The position numbers and the translations under genes are program-made. Shown here in pieces: positions 1 through 10,736 of a stretch of DNA of 64,000 bases. The notes below the pieces were generated by a model. The model ran no database searches, was not told where the DNA came from, and saw only the letters and a program-made list of their open reading frames with translations. Origin of the DNA: Parietichytrium sp. I65-24A (Eukaryota > Sar > Bigyra > Thraustochytrida > Thraustochytriidae); the NCBI GenBank assembly GCA_012862575.1, contig BLSF01000003.1, positions 62,001 through 126,000 of the forward strand, given 5' to 3'. Position 1 is the stretch's first letter, and every line of letters begins with the position of its first letter.

Positions 1-1
1 G

Positions 2-2635
2 GGGCGGTTCGAGAGGGCTGCTAAAGAGTACAAGAAAATGCTCGATTTTGCCAATCCCGATTTCGTGGTCCAAAAGGCAAAAGAGCTGGTTTTGCAGGAG
101 ATCGCGTCACACGAGACTGGCCGCAAGTCGGTGATATTGGGCCCAAGCTCGTCTTATTTTACGAGGCAGCCCGTAGTGTCCAAGAAGGACACCATTGATG
201 GGGCCAGAGACCTCTCCTCAACTCGTAAGAGCAAGTTTTCGATAGCCCTGAAGCGGAACAAGGCCGTGCAGAATGCAAAGCTGAGGGTCGAGCAAGCCCG
301 CGAGCGGCGAGAATTGGAGCGAAAGTTTTCTACGGCGCGTAACTCCATCACAACATCTTCAGGCACGAGTTTAAGAAGGCGAGATCTCATTCCCAAGGGC
401 AGGAAGTTTTCCATCCCGAATATTCACAACAGTCCTGCAGACCATCCGCTGGCACCACACACTGTGCAGGACAAAGTGCTGGAAAAGCTTCTTGGTGGAC
501 GAGGCAAGCACGCTTCTCAGACTGACTCTTCAGGGCAACTAGCGAACGCGCTCTCGGTGATTACAAGCATGGCTCAAAAAAAGAACCAGTCGGAAGGAAC
601 ACTGCCACTCTTGAAAGACTACCGGGGCAACTTGTCTTACATTACGCTTCCCTGGGAAGCAGACCGCGCGAAGCAAAAGGTAGACGAGTATGGAAAAATG
701 CCCAAAGTGAATGCTAGGGACATTCTGCAAGCAGAGTTCCAAGAGCAGGTTCCCACCTCGATTTGCGCGACAACAGCTGGACAAAGGTACTTGCAAAAGG
801 GCTACGAGCTTCGCAAGAACGGCGATCTGGTCGGCGCAGTTCGCTTGTACACGAAGGCAACGCTTGCCGACCAAAAGTATGCGGCGGCTTATTTATGCCG
901 TGGGGTCGCGCATCACATGCTTGGGGACAATCGCAAGGCGTCCAAGGACTTCACTGAAGCCCTTCGACTTGATCCTCAGAGCTCAAAGGCGCGATTTAAT
1001 AGAGCCCTTCTCTTTGCCAACGACGGGAATGACGGCGCCGCTCTCGACGAGCTTGACGAAGCAATTGAGGTGGACCCAAAGAACCCGGAGCTGTATGGGT
1101 TTAGAGCCTTTATACACCGTAGATGCGGGAGCTTCATGCTTGCACAAGGCGACTACAAGTTGCGACTGGAGATCATAGAAGCGCAAAAAAAATCCCTCGA
1201 GGAAAAGGAGCGACTAAGGCTTTTGAAAAAGAAGAATACTCGATCATGGTCCACAGCTGCGTCCAACAAACCCGATCAACGTGAGAGTGGAAGCACAGCT
1301 GACCAGGGCCAAGAGTCCGACGACAGCGATGGCGATTTCGGCCCATCTTTGCTTGACAGTTCCAGGACGGATGAGTCGAACAGCGCCAACAAAAGTGGCA
1401 GTGAAGACGATGGTATTAGTACGCAGAGTTCGCGTGGGCCAGAAAAAATCGAGCAGATCCAAACCAAGAAGAATTGGGACACCAATTTTGATGGTCGAGT
1501 GGACCTGGCTGAATTCACCTCCGCGACGCAGCCTTATGACAGTATCTATGCCGCCCTTTTCCAGAGTAAAAGTGAAATTGAGGTGGCGTGCAGCAAGCCT
1601 TCCATGCAGCGAACCAAGCAGGACCTGGAGCTTATCGAGGCTGCTGCGCGAGAGGTCAAGTTGTTCAGGAGCATGCCTCAAAGGAAGGTTCGCGAACTGG
1701 CAAGAGAGATCGGTTTGGCAGCAGCTTTGCCCGGGGATTACGTGATCCAGCAGGGGCAGCCTGCAAATAACTTCTTCGCGATTCTGGAAGGCAATGTCAA
1801 CATCACCATTTCATTCTCAGACTTTGACCCCGAGCAAGTGGTCAATCGCATGGGCCAAGGAGAGACATTCGGAGAAGCTGGCCTGATCAATCAGTCCATG
1901 CGATCGGTGAACGTTGTGGTTCCCTCGCAGGGGGACACGGCGCTCATTTTCGTCGTGCCACGAGATCTTTTCTTCCGCACGGGGCTTGATGAGTACGTCG
2001 CGGCTGAGAGAGGGCAGTGGACGACCATCTTACGCAATGCGATGATATTTGACGACCTGAGCGAAGACGCGTTTCGCGATTTCAGTACTATCGTTCGACC
2101 TATCGAGTACAAACACAACACGGTAATTGTTCGACAGGGTGAGCGCGCCTCGCGATTTTGCATTCTGGTGAAGGGAATCTGCAAGCTGATCAAGTTCTCG
2201 GACCCGGGCGCAGAGCTTTCCAAGAAAAAGGAAAAGCTTGAGCAGCAACTTGAGCAGTTCGAAATGACTTTCTCGGTTCACCATGGCAATGCTCAGGATC
2301 ACTCGGCGATGGACCGCTTACAAAGAGCACTAAACATGAATGAGAGCAGAAAGAAGGATCTGGAGCGTGTGAGAACCAAACTGGAAAACTTGAAGAGGGA
2401 GCCTACCGTATCTTACAGCGGAAAGAAAGGCAAGGTGTTGGCAACAGAAACCCTCTACCCTGGAAACTTTTTCGGAGAGGAGGCTTTGTTGGACCCGTTC
2501 TCAGGCCGGGAGCAGTATACTGTGGTCGCTGACACCTATATTACCTTGTTGGTGGTACACAAGGACCAACTCCAGACCTACAAGCAGTCGGATCAGCTCC
2601 TTGAAAAAGTTCGTCGAAGGCGTATTGTGATCTGA
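2..2635 (+). CDS. TPR / EF-hand-like / double cyclic-nucleotide-binding protein (5' end outside window)
   Basis: The frame is open from base 2, so the gene probably starts upstream; the first visible ATG is at 38. A basic, low-complexity N-terminal part is followed by TPR-like repeats (about 781-1150) with the usual small/aromatic pattern, then a lysine-rich linker, an acidic Ser/Asp/Glu-rich stretch, and one EF-hand-like loop (about 1471-1515, DTNFDGRVDLAEF). Two cyclic-nucleotide-binding folds follow: the first about 1690-1990 with a GETFGEAGL phosphate-cassette-like motif, the second about 2040-2620 with NFFGEEALL. The second is split by a charged coiled-coil insertion (about 2210-2400). 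No kinase, channel or GEF domain is visible, so it looks like a cNMP/Ca2+-responsive scaffold rather than an enzyme. In both cassettes the arginine expected after the FGE motif is shifted or unclear, so ligand binding is unproven. Domain assignment is sure; function is inference. Confidence 0.88.
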   Translation, partial: GRFERAAKEYKKMLDFANPDFVVQKAKELVLQEIASHETGRKSVILGPSSSYFTRQPVVSKKDTIDGARDLSSTRKSKFSIALKRNKAVQNAKLRVEQARERRELERKFSTARNSITTSSGTSLRRRDLIPKGRKFSIPNIHNSPADHPLAPHTVQDKVLEKLLGGRGKHASQTDSSGQLANALSVITSMAQKKNQSEGTLPLLKDYRGNLSYITLPWEADRAKQKVDEYGKMPKVNARDILQAEFQEQVPTSICATTAGQRYLQKGYELRKNGDLVGAVRLYTKATLADQKYAAAYLCRGVAHHMLGDNRKASKDFTEALRLDPQSSKARFNRALLFANDGNDGAALDELDEAIEVDPKNPELYGFRAFIHRRCGSFMLAQGDYKLRLEIIEAQKKSLEEKERLRLLKKKNTRSWSTAASNKPDQRESGSTADQGQESDDSDGDFGPSLLDSSRTDESNSANKSGSEDDGISTQSSRGPEKIEQIQTKKNWDTNFDGRVDLAEFTSATQPYDSIYAALFQSKSEIEVACSKPSMQRTKQDLELIEAAAREVKLFRSMPQRKVRELAREIGLAAALPGDYVIQQGQPANNFFAILEGNVNITISFSDFDPEQVVNRMGQGETFGEAGLINQSMRSVNVVVPSQGDTALIFVVPRDLFFRTGLDEYVAAERGQWTTILRNAMIFDDLSEDAFRDFSTIVRPIEYKHNTVIVRQGERASRFCILVKGICKLIKFSDPGAELSKKKEKLEQQLEQFEMTFSVHHGNAQDHSAMDRLQRALNMNESRKKDLERVRTKLENLKREPTVSYSGKKGKVLATETLYPGNFFGEEALLDPFSGREQYTVVADTYITLLVVHKDQLQTYKQSDQLLEKVRRRRIVI

Positions 2636-3324
2636 GCCGGTTGAAGAGGAGGACAGTTTTTCTCTTTTTTCCGTCACCACGCCATCATGAGCATGGATGC
2701 GTGTTTCTAACTGTAAGATCATGTTTCTATCAGGAGTTTCGCGAAACGCAGTTTCTCAAGCTTTGGACAATGTGTTGTACCCGATTGAATAGTTGTTGGG
2801 TCTTGGCGACCCAAAAGTAGCAAATGCTGACCACGAAATGAATGAATCAATATATCTTCGGTTAGGTCTCTCACTCTTTTTATTTCTAGCCCCCTTTGCT
2901 TTTGTTGTTTTCCACGGGCTCTTCTTGCTGTGCCGATGCTCTTAACATTTCATCGCCTCGTCATTGGTGCTGCTTGGGAACGTACGGTGATAAAGATGGA
3001 GAGGAGTCCGCAAACAAGTCGATCGCCAAAGATGCGTCACCTTTTGGGGAAAGTGAAGACCAGGTCACACATTTTCGCAACATCCCAAAGGCTGGGCAAT
3101 ACCAACGTAAAAGAAATGGTGCAGAGCGAACGGAACATGAACGCAAAGGACGAGGCAGGGCAGGGCAAGGCAGCGCAGAACAAAGCAGGAGCGCCGTGGA
3201 CGGACGGACGGAGGAACGGGGTGGAGAGAAAAAGAGAGAGTGAGTGAGAAAAGAACGAAAAATACTGATCGACCCAAGACGAACAAGAAGATGATGGGAA
3301 ATACATTCAAATGCTTGAACAAGT
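2636..3324. other. Convergent intergenic spacer
   Basis: Space between the 3' ends of the cNMP-binding gene and eS24. I see no ORF of note, no RNA gene and no strong repeat; the right part is purine-rich on the plus strand. Confidence 0.6.
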
Positions 3325-3735
3325 TTATTCTGCGCGCTTTGCCTTCTTGCGAGCGGTACGGCGTCCAAGACCGCGGACCTTCTTCGCGCGGTTCTTGGCC
3401 TCCTTCACACTCTTTCTACCCTTCTTATCGGTCTTCTCCACAAGTCCAGAGCGGACGAGGATGTGCCTGGCGTGGAGCTTCTTGGCTTCCTCCACCGAGT
3501 TGTAAATGCAGCAGTATCCGCGGGTGAGGCCGCCTCCGAACTTGGAGATAAAGTTAAACAGCAAGATAGTCTGTGGGTCCTTCACCTTGAACATCTTGAC
3601 GATCTTCTCCTTCATCTCCGCTTGTGATGGCGTGGCACGCCCTGGATGCTGCACCTCGAGCACCATCTCACGCCGGGACATGAGAGGGTTCGCCCGCAGA
3701 TTCTTCGAACGGATTGTCACTGCCGCGTTACTCAT
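3325..3735 (-). CDS. RPS24: 40S ribosomal protein eS24
   Basis: 136-aa protein of the small ribosomal subunit, colinear with eukaryotic eS24: N-terminal AVTIRSKNLRANPLMSRREM, a HPGRATPSQAEMKEKIVKMF segment, the FGGGLTRGYCCIYNS glycine-rich turn typical of the family, and a very basic C-terminal tail rich in KK and RR. The start at 3735 gives MSNAAVTIRS, matching the family N-terminus; the frame stays open 11 codons further upstream but has no ATG there. No intron in the coding part. Upstream (higher coordinates) lies a strong pyrimidine tract on the plus strand, i.e. a GA-rich tract on the sense strand, which probably belongs to the promoter/5' UTR of this highly expressed gene. Confidence 0.96.
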   Translation of the reverse strand: MSNAAVTIRSKNLRANPLMSRREMVLEVQHPGRATPSQAEMKEKIVKMFKVKDPQTILLFNFISKFGGGLTRGYCCIYNSVEEAKKLHARHILVRSGLVEKTDKKGRKSVKEAKNRAKKVRGLGRRTARKKAKRAE

Positions 3736-3858
3736 CTTGCCTTCCTTGATGCTTGTTCGCTCGAACAATACCTAAAGCGCCCGCGCTTCTCCACTCTCTC
3801 CACACTCTCCACGTCTCTCCTTCTCCGTTGCTTCTTCTTCTTCTGTCTCTCTAACTTG

Positions 3859-3902
3859 TCTCTCTTATCTCTTACTATTCTCTCTCTTATCTCTTACTAT
3901 TC
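3859..3902. repeat. 22-bp perfect tandem duplication in a pyrimidine tract
   Basis: The unit TCTCTCTTATCTCTTACTAT plus TC occurs twice head to tail (3859-3880 and 3881-3902) and runs directly into a (TC)n stretch up to about 3930. It lies about 120-170 bp upstream of the eS24 start codon. Confidence 0.85.
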
Positions 3903-4030
3903 TCTCTCTCTCTCTTTTCCCTCTCTCTCTGTTGATCACTCATTCACTCCTGCCGCAGCGCCTAGCTGCTCTTACCACAGCACTCCTACCGCCCGCCACG
4001 CTCTGCGCCTAGTGCCTCCCGGGTCTTATG

Positions 4031-4345
4031 TGGAGGGTAGAGGATGGTATGGGGGTAGGGGTTGGGGTAGGGGGGAATAGGCGGTGGGTGGGGGCTAGGC
4101 GCGTGGGTAGGGGGGCGAGGTGGAGGGGGGTGTAGGGGTGGGTAGTGAGTGGGGTAGGGATATGTGGAGAGCGTTCGTTTGTTCGCGCTTGGTTTCTTGG
4201 CCACTCGATCGGCGGTCGTAGCGGTGGTTAGGGGAGGGTAAGGACTGGGATAGGAGGAGGGTAGTGGTAAGTGATGGGGAGTAGGAGTGAGTGGAGAGGA
4301 GTAGGCGGGGAGTTAGGTGTATTGGTAGATTGGTAGTGAGAGTTG
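4031..4345 (+). repeat. G-rich strand-asymmetric tract (GGTAGGGG-like)
   Basis: Plus strand carries many short runs of three to six G separated by T/A (GGGGGTAGGGGTTGGGGTAG and similar), with almost no C. The runs are dense to about 4160 and thinner to 4345. G-quadruplex formation is plausible. It resembles degenerate telomere-like sequence but contains no regular TTAGGG array. Confidence 0.7.
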
Positions 4346-5493
4346 CAGACCACTCATGGGTATTAAGGGTTATTGGTAGATGGACTACAGAGACTGCAAT
4401 TACTGCTCTGTGTAGGCTCTAAGATGTAATAAGCGACTCTACTCCAATCGGAATACGATTTTTGTTATGATTTCAGTAGAGTTTACCGAGATACCTTTTC
4501 GCATAGGTGCATTTCGAGAGCCTTATGCGATATTATCATTCAACATAGAAAAAAGCATAGTAGCGCCTACTCCTAAGAGTCGCCGTTCCCTGAGCGAAGA
4601 TCCTCGTGTTCCTCGAAACCTACCCTAAGTTAGGGTTTCTGTACCCTACGAACATCCCTCTGTTCGTTGTCATTTCTGCGGAACGAATGAATAGCATGAA
4701 CACTTGCCCTTCTTGCTTATGTCAGCGTGGCTAGCGTGGCTCGTCAGACACGCCAGTAGCTGCTTCGTTCACGGCATACGAGAGCAGGACGGCGACAGAA
4801 CGCGAATAAATTTAAAACTTCCAATTACCAATTCACCAGTTGCACAAGTTGCGCTGATCCGCTCTGACAGCTTACATTCATTCATTCATTCACAGCGCGA
4901 TACTGGATCTTCGACATCCCATAACGCCCGGCGGAGTGTGGGACAGCATACTGCAAGTGTTGGTTGATGCTGGTTGGCATGGACGTGCGTGGATATCCAT
5001 GGACGATGATGAGCTGAGCGATGATGTAAACTTACTGGGAAATCTTCCAGCTCGAACAATTGTAAGCTTTTCAAGGCCGCCAAGATTTGTTCCAAACGCC
5101 CAAAAAAGAGGTGGCAAAACATGTGTTTAGCCTTGCAAGTGAGGCCTCTTTTGGCTCTTTGGTTTTTGTTGCAGTAGTCAAACATTCCAAGGTTTGTTCT
5201 CGAGGCAAGCGACACTAGCGACCCAAACAACTCAAACGAGTGGAGTATAGAGGAAACTCAGCGGGACACTTGTTGTGCGACCCGCATCAAATCCCCGAGC
5301 GATACTTTCCATTTTTAGAGAAAAGCACAGAGCTTCTCAAGCCCTGGGTACGACCCGAGGCGGCCACCGATTCCGGCGCCTGCGCGGCAAAAGAAGAAGC
5401 GGACGAGAGAGATGGGAGGGTGGAATAGGTATTCGTTTTGCCACACAATTCTCCGCTGCGGCGGCACCAGCGATTGATCGAGTCAACAAGATT

Positions 5494-5539
5494 CAACATG
5501 CAAATGTGCAAATGTGCCAATGTGCCAATGAGCCAATGC
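5494..5539 (+). repeat. ATGTGCAA / ATGTGCCA short tandem array
   Basis: Imperfect 8-9-bp repeats (ATGCAAATGTGCAAATGTGC then CAATGTGCCAATGAGCCAAT). Related TGCAAA/TGCCAA arrays recur near 19070, 47939 and 57363. Confidence 0.7.
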
Positions 5540-6910
5540 ATACACGTCGATGGTGGAGTGTCGCAGTGGCTCATTCTCTAAAAGCACAAAGTAGACTACT
5601 TCCTTTCACTTCAATCGGCTTCTGCGGCTCCACGGCCATGCCACATTCACCTCAAACAATCGCAGCCAAAGCTTCCTTCCATTTCCTTCCTCTCGCACTC
5701 TTGCGCGCTCGCACTCTCGCACTTTGCCAACTTTCTTTTTCCGCATTGACATTATTGACATGTGAACAAATAAATGTACATTAACAGCTCACAGACTCAG
5801 CCAGCACACACCCTTTCGAGTAGAGAGCAGTAGCACTGCATAGGCCTCCGCGAAAGAGGGTCGGGTAGAAGTTGTCAGCGGTCCACTAGGCCTCGGAGGA
5901 GGGAAACTTCTTCACTCGAGTAGGTTTCAAGTGGATGCTCGCTCCATTTGCTCCTCTTCGCTTTCTGTTCTGTCTTTTGTATGTTTGTTTGTTTGTTTGC
6001 TCCATTCTGAACTCTGAGTTGTGCTCTTCTGAGTTCTGAATGCTGAGTTCTGAATTCTGAATTCTTTCTGCGAATCTGCGGTTGTGGAGGTGAAGTGTGG
6101 AAGCAAAAGGAGATGAGAGACGGAGCGCCTTATCCTTTCTCTTTCTTTTCTTTTTACGGGCACATCGGTCGTCGGCCACGCCGCTAGACTAGACTTGGCG
6201 TCCGGCATGCCAGACCCTTCACGCACGTTGAACCCGGGCAAAGTTGTATACCCAAGTATCCGATGGCCAGCCAAACAAGCATTCAAACCATCAAACGACG
6301 ATGGATAAACTTCAAAACTTACGGCAGATAAGATAGCACAACCGGGTGGACCTCCAGACTGACTACGGCCTTCCTACCGCCAACGCTGGTCAAATCGGGT
6401 GCGCGCTCTGCCTCGCCAACGCTGTTGGCATTTGTACTCTCTCCGTCGCGAGCGAGCGAGAGACAAAATAACAAAATAACAAAATGACAAAGAATCAAAG
6501 AAAGAGAGAGAACTCTGCCGAGAGACTGACAGACTGACAGAAAGACTGACTGACGAAAGAAAGAAAGAAAGCGAGCAGGAGACTGCAGAGACCGCAGAGC
6601 CCGAAGCCTTCGTCGATGGAAAAGCTGCCGATCGAAGTGAGAGCGTTTTCCAAAGCGCGAATTAGCAAGTGTCACGTTGGTAGGCCCAGGAGCCTGAGGA
6701 AGCTGCAATGTCTGGGAGCACATCGCCTGGAAAGAGCGAGCTGCCTTTGTTTGAAGTTTGCGAGAGTTTGTATACATATCTCAAAGCTCAGAGCTCAGAG
6801 CTCAACTTATGATCGTTTCTTTTGCAATACAATCGATCAATCAAATCAAAGACAAATTAAAATCAATCAAATCACTTTCCTCACAGCTAACTAATATTAC
6901 TAATACAACA

Positions 6911-6931
6911 GAGAGAGAGAGAGAGAGAGAG
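6911..6931. repeat. (GA)n microsatellite
   Basis: About ten uninterrupted GA dinucleotides. A second GA-rich run lies at about 7226-7258. Confidence 0.85.
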
Positions 6932-7802
6932 CAGGAGAAGGAAGGCGCGCCTCCTGCATCGAGAGAAGGTAGGCACACCACCATTTACGCTAGCCACTGT
7001 TACAACACACAACTTCTTTCCTTCTCCTCCTCAAAGCTCAGCTAGGATGCGCCATGGCACCTCCTAGCACACCCGCCCACTTCCACCTTCTTCTCTCAAC
7101 GCCACCACTACTACTGAATAACATATTCGGCCGCTAGCGCGTGGAACGCATGGAGAAAGAAATTTGCATTTGAGCAATTTGAGCTTTCGCTTTGTGAGGG
7201 AGTTGGGAAACTAAAAGGACGAAAGAGAGAAATTGAGAAAGAGAGAGAGAGAGAGAAACAGAGCAAGAAAGGAGAAAGGGTTTGTCTCCCTCAGTACGTC
7301 GCACATTGCATCGAGGACACCTTTGGCGTACGCGGACACTCTTGGCGTGGCGGCGAGGTCAAGAGTCGAGAGTCAATAGTCAATTGTCAATAGTCAATTG
7401 TGGAGAGTGGAGAGAGAGTTGGTCGTGGCGCGAGAGTGCGTTGGTGAAAGAGGGCTTCGCTGGGACAGGAGATGCCAGAGCGCAAGTGAGGCAAATTGGA
7501 GTACAATTAGAACGGCGGGTCTGTGAGCTGTGAGCTGTGAGCTTTGGGTTTAAAGGCCATTGAAGAGCGCTTGCAAAGTGGAAGATTGATTGGTAAAGGT
7601 TCCAATATATTGTGGATTGGTGGACTGAGTTTTGGCGACCTAGCTCAGTTCAAAAGTCTTGGTTGACTTTGGTTGATTGGCCTGCGTGTGCAATTGCTGG
7701 AATTGCTGGGTCTTCTGGAGGGTTTTACGCGCGGCGCCGGATGAGAAAGGGCTGATTCGCTCGAACATATATTGTTGGAGATTAGTCGAGGCTCAGAATA
7801 AA

Positions 7803-8828
7803 ATGGTGCGAAAGGAAAAAACCAAGCGGGCATTCGACTCGAATCCACGGTCGATGGTGGCGTACAAGCCGTCGAGGCAGGAGGCCAGGGAGTTGGATCT
7901 GCCCCCGCATATGAAGAAACAAATTGCGACGACGGTAAACCCGTCTGGGCCACGCGCGCCACCAAAGCCTGCGGAGCCCATTCGGTCCGCCTCGGCAAAA
8001 GCTACGATGCAAGCGCCGTCCTCGAATGGGTACGGATGGGGCGCAAAGGCAAAAAAAATGACTGGAAGAGGCTCCGATCAGGTGACCGTTCGCCGCAGAT
8101 GCCAAATACCGACTCTGTTGTTGTTTTGTGTGGTGTCTCTCGCGCTTTTGGTGGAAACGATGGCTTGCCTGATCGTTTCCTTTCGGCTCATTTACGCAGG
8201 GGCCTTCTCTGACGAGCATTCGAGCATTCTCAACCCAGATTCCGAAGATGCCTTCTCGTCCGTCACGCTCGCTACTGTTGGCGGCTCTCTGTACCTCGGC
8301 CTTATTCCTGGCATCCCGATGGCAGCCTTCCTCCTCACACGTATGTCTCACTCTCAAGAGACCAAGGGCATACTGCACACGGTGTCACGCCTCGGAACGT
8401 GCGCCATCTTTTCTATTGTCCTATTTTGTCTTGCGAGTATCGTGACCGGGGCAATCTTTGTGACTTTCCGCGAGCACGAATTTGCTCGCTATGCACTGGC
8501 ATATTCCATTATTGGCTTTGTAATTATTGGACTACTAGTTGTCGTGATTCTGCCGTCAGGCATGTACCTGATGGGCTACAATCAAGAGAAGCGAGACGAT
8601 CATGACGAGTACATGTTTGGCCCTCGGGAAGGCGAGATGGCCGCCGCCGAAGAGACTGGCGATGATGGCGCATACGCGAAGTCAAAGGGAAAGCCATCCG
8701 GAAAATCCTCCGCCATCGATGCAGACGATATGGACGATGAAAACGAGATTCGCTTGCAGGTGGATCTTCGAATTCGTGACTTGAAGGAGCAGCGCGAGGT
8801 GAAACGTTACCAGATTGACGCAGAGTAA
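7803..8828 (+). CDS. Four-transmembrane-helix protein of unknown function
   Basis: 341 aa from the ATG at 7803 (AAAATGG context); the frame is open further upstream but without a better start. Layout: basic, proline-containing cytosolic N-terminus (residues 1-95), four hydrophobic helices at about 102-128, 152-178, 200-222 and 232-258, then a 75-residue charged tail rich in Asp/Glu/Lys. The loop between helices 1 and 2 is acidic. The spacing is tetraspan-like, but I see no CCG motif of tetraspanins and no other family signature, so I give no function. It has no introns. The next gene downstream is on the same strand about 830 bp away. Confidence 0.75.
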   Translation: MVRKEKTKRAFDSNPRSMVAYKPSRQEARELDLPPHMKKQIATTVNPSGPRAPPKPAEPIRSASAKATMQAPSSNGYGWGAKAKKMTGRGSDQVTVRRRCQIPTLLLFCVVSLALLVETMACLIVSFRLIYAGAFSDEHSSILNPDSEDAFSSVTLATVGGSLYLGLIPGIPMAAFLLTRMSHSQETKGILHTVSRLGTCAIFSIVLFCLASIVTGAIFVTFREHEFARYALAYSIIGFVIIGLLVVVILPSGMYLMGYNQEKRDDHDEYMFGPREGEMAAAEETGDDGAYAKSKGKPSGKSSAIDADDMDDENEIRLQVDLRIRDLKEQREVKRYQIDAE

Positions 8829-9660
8829 CAGAGTAACCGAGCTACTGATCAACCAATCCTCCCCGCCCTATTTTTCGCTGCGTTCTTCGCAGTCCTGTGT
8901 GACTTCCTATATAAATTTAAACCTCATCTCGCCTTGAACAGAACCAACATTCCTTCCTCTATTCCCATGAAAGAGTTTCTGTCCCAGGGTCCTCGTATTC
9001 CGGTAATTCCGTCTGCATGCACACCACCTTGGATGAATTTTGTGCATCTTACGACTCGCCTATCAATATCGCTAAGCTCGAGACCCGAGAGATCCGTTAC
9101 GCCGAGCTTTTCAAGTTGTCGCCTTGTAGGTCCAAGCAAGCATCGTTGCAATGTCATTGCAATGGCAATTACAATTATCATGACAATGAAAAAGGAAAAA
9201 GGAAAATGGAAATAAGAAGAAGAATCGAATTCGCGCAAGATCGCGTTGCAGACGTAGAGTATCACACAAAGATCAGGAAGATCAGAAAAAGAAGAGCTAG
9301 TTTGACCGGGAGAGATGGTATCGTCTGTGCCCACAATGCACAAGAATGCACAACAATGCACAGCAGGACATCATGACGAGAGCTTGTAGTGGCAACCTTT
9401 ATAGTTCTCCCCAGCATCGCTCCACACGGGCGGGGGAACAAACAAAGGGATGCGAAAGGCAATTGTTTAATTGACAGAGTTGCGGCGCTTAGACAGTCGT
9501 AGCCACCGGACTGCAAGTGCCGTACTGATAGCTTCTCGCTCCCCTCACCATCGCGCAAACACAATTCTCCGAAGCGAAGCACTCGGCGGCTGGCTGGCTG
9601 GCTTGCTGGCTGGTGCCACCGGTGCTCGCGCTCTCGAGTCACTTCACCAAAACAAAAGGC
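8829..9660. other. Intergenic spacer
   Basis: Between two plus-strand genes. Short ORFs only; an ACAATGCACA-type direct repeat near 9338-9363 and a GGCTGGCTGGCTTGCTGGCT run near 9583-9612, just upstream of the next start. No RNA gene seen. Confidence 0.55.
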
Positions 9661-10521
9661 ATGGCGCCCCGGCGTCGAGCACGCCAGCTCAATGTGGGCA
9701 AGACCAATGTCACATCCGCGCGAGATGGGCCTGCCAGGCCGGAGCGTGCAAAGACGAGCTTTGCCAAAGCGAAGCCGAGAGAAGATGGGCCCGGTCTGGC
9801 GATGAGAGTTGCCGGAAAGGTCCCCGGTCTTGGCGTTTGGGATACTTCTGGCCCAGAAAAGTCAACAGTCAAGCCCACGTCGGTGAGATCGTACACATCG
9901 CTCAAGACGAGGAAACCTCGCGGTATTGGGGGCGCCGAGGAGGTGCGAGTTTCAGAGGAAATTGCTTCCTCCGGCTCAACTTCATCAGCACAGTCCCAGT
10001 CTTCGCCAAAGGTGCCCAAGCTGGACCTCGCTGGCCTAAGTTGGAATCTTTTGCCGCGCGTGGCAAGCGCACGTTTGCCTGGCAGCAAAAATCAATCCGA
10101 AAGTGACGCCGACGACCCTGGGGCGGGTCGCGTCACCTCGGCACGTATTTTTGAAGACCTTTCGAAGAGAAGCCGCAAGACCGTTTCTGCAAGGGGCCGA
10201 ACAGACGCTCAGCGGCACAAAGAAATCGGATGGGCGCAAGGGGTTGCGACCTGGAATTGTACAGACCAAGAGAGATTTGAGCGCAGCCACAAGTGGGACT
10301 TGTATGCCTGCGACCAGACCAGACCAAATCATCCGTGCATGGACAAAATTCGCTCAGCTCGGTCCAAGCGTATTCAGAGCAACGTGTCGCGTATACAGAA
10401 CTATGCCGACACAGAAAGCGAACGCATTGCAAAGCGCGATCTAGCACGTGTACAGAGCCGTGCCGTCGCACGCAAAGATTATGCCGAGAGGATTGCAGAA
10501 TTGGATAATAATTTATTCTAA
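9661..10521 (+). CDS. Basic protein of unknown function
   Basis: 286 aa from the ATG at 9661 (MAPRRRARQLNVGK); the same frame is open 16 codons upstream but without ATG. The N-terminal two thirds are basic and low-complexity (Arg/Lys/Ser/Pro), with an SSGSTSSAQSQSS stretch. The C-terminal 95 residues are more ordered: a Trp/Cys/His-containing segment (ATWNCTDQERFERSHKWDLY, then CDQTRP) and a long charged helix (RIQNYADTESERIAKRD, continuing to the end). This could be a cytoskeletal or nucleic-acid-associated protein, but I recognise no family. It converges with the RCC1-permease gene, with the two stops about 216 bp apart. Confidence 0.65.
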   Translation: MAPRRRARQLNVGKTNVTSARDGPARPERAKTSFAKAKPREDGPGLAMRVAGKVPGLGVWDTSGPEKSTVKPTSVRSYTSLKTRKPRGIGGAEEVRVSEEIASSGSTSSAQSQSSPKVPKLDLAGLSWNLLPRVASARLPGSKNQSESDADDPGAGRVTSARIFEDLSKRSRKTVSARGRTDAQRHKEIGWAQGVATWNCTDQERFERSHKWDLYACDQTRPNHPCMDKIRSARSKRIQSNVSRIQNYADTESERIAKRDLARVQSRAVARKDYAERIAELDNNLF

Positions 10522-10736
10522 ACGTTTGATAAATTAATTGAAAAGAATCGAGGAAGGCGAGAACGAAAGGATGGTGCAGAATGCTCATCCCATGAACTTT
10601 TTTTGCATTGCACTGCATTAGAACAGTGAGCACGCGTCTTCTTTTTTTCTCGTGGATGCATATGCTGGTACTGCTCCGATAAAGCAGAGGGAAAAGGGAG
10701 CTAGCAAACAGGAAAACATAGAGTTGGCCTCCTCGA

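Larger units (their letters stand above)
3736..7802. other. 4-kb gene-poor, simple-repeat-rich tract
   Basis: No convincing gene. It holds the (TC)n promoter-side tract of eS24 (3781-3942), a G-rich strand-biased segment (4031-4345), a TGCAAATG/TGCCAATG array (5494-5539), a GTTT run (about 5978-6000), AATTCTG repeats (6020-6066), GA runs (6911-6931 and 7226-7258) and a TCAATAGTCAATTG repeat (7374-7400). ORFs of up to 169 codons occur but lack family features and overlap repeats. The last few hundred bases are presumably the promoter and leader of the membrane protein at 7803. Confidence 0.6.

Noticed and set aside
4031-4345. Interstitial telomere array
   Set aside because: G-rich but without a regular TTAGGG or TTTAGGG period.
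4936-5130. Plus-strand 64-codon frame with protein-like composition
   Set aside because: No ATG in good context, no family match, and no splice partners seen.
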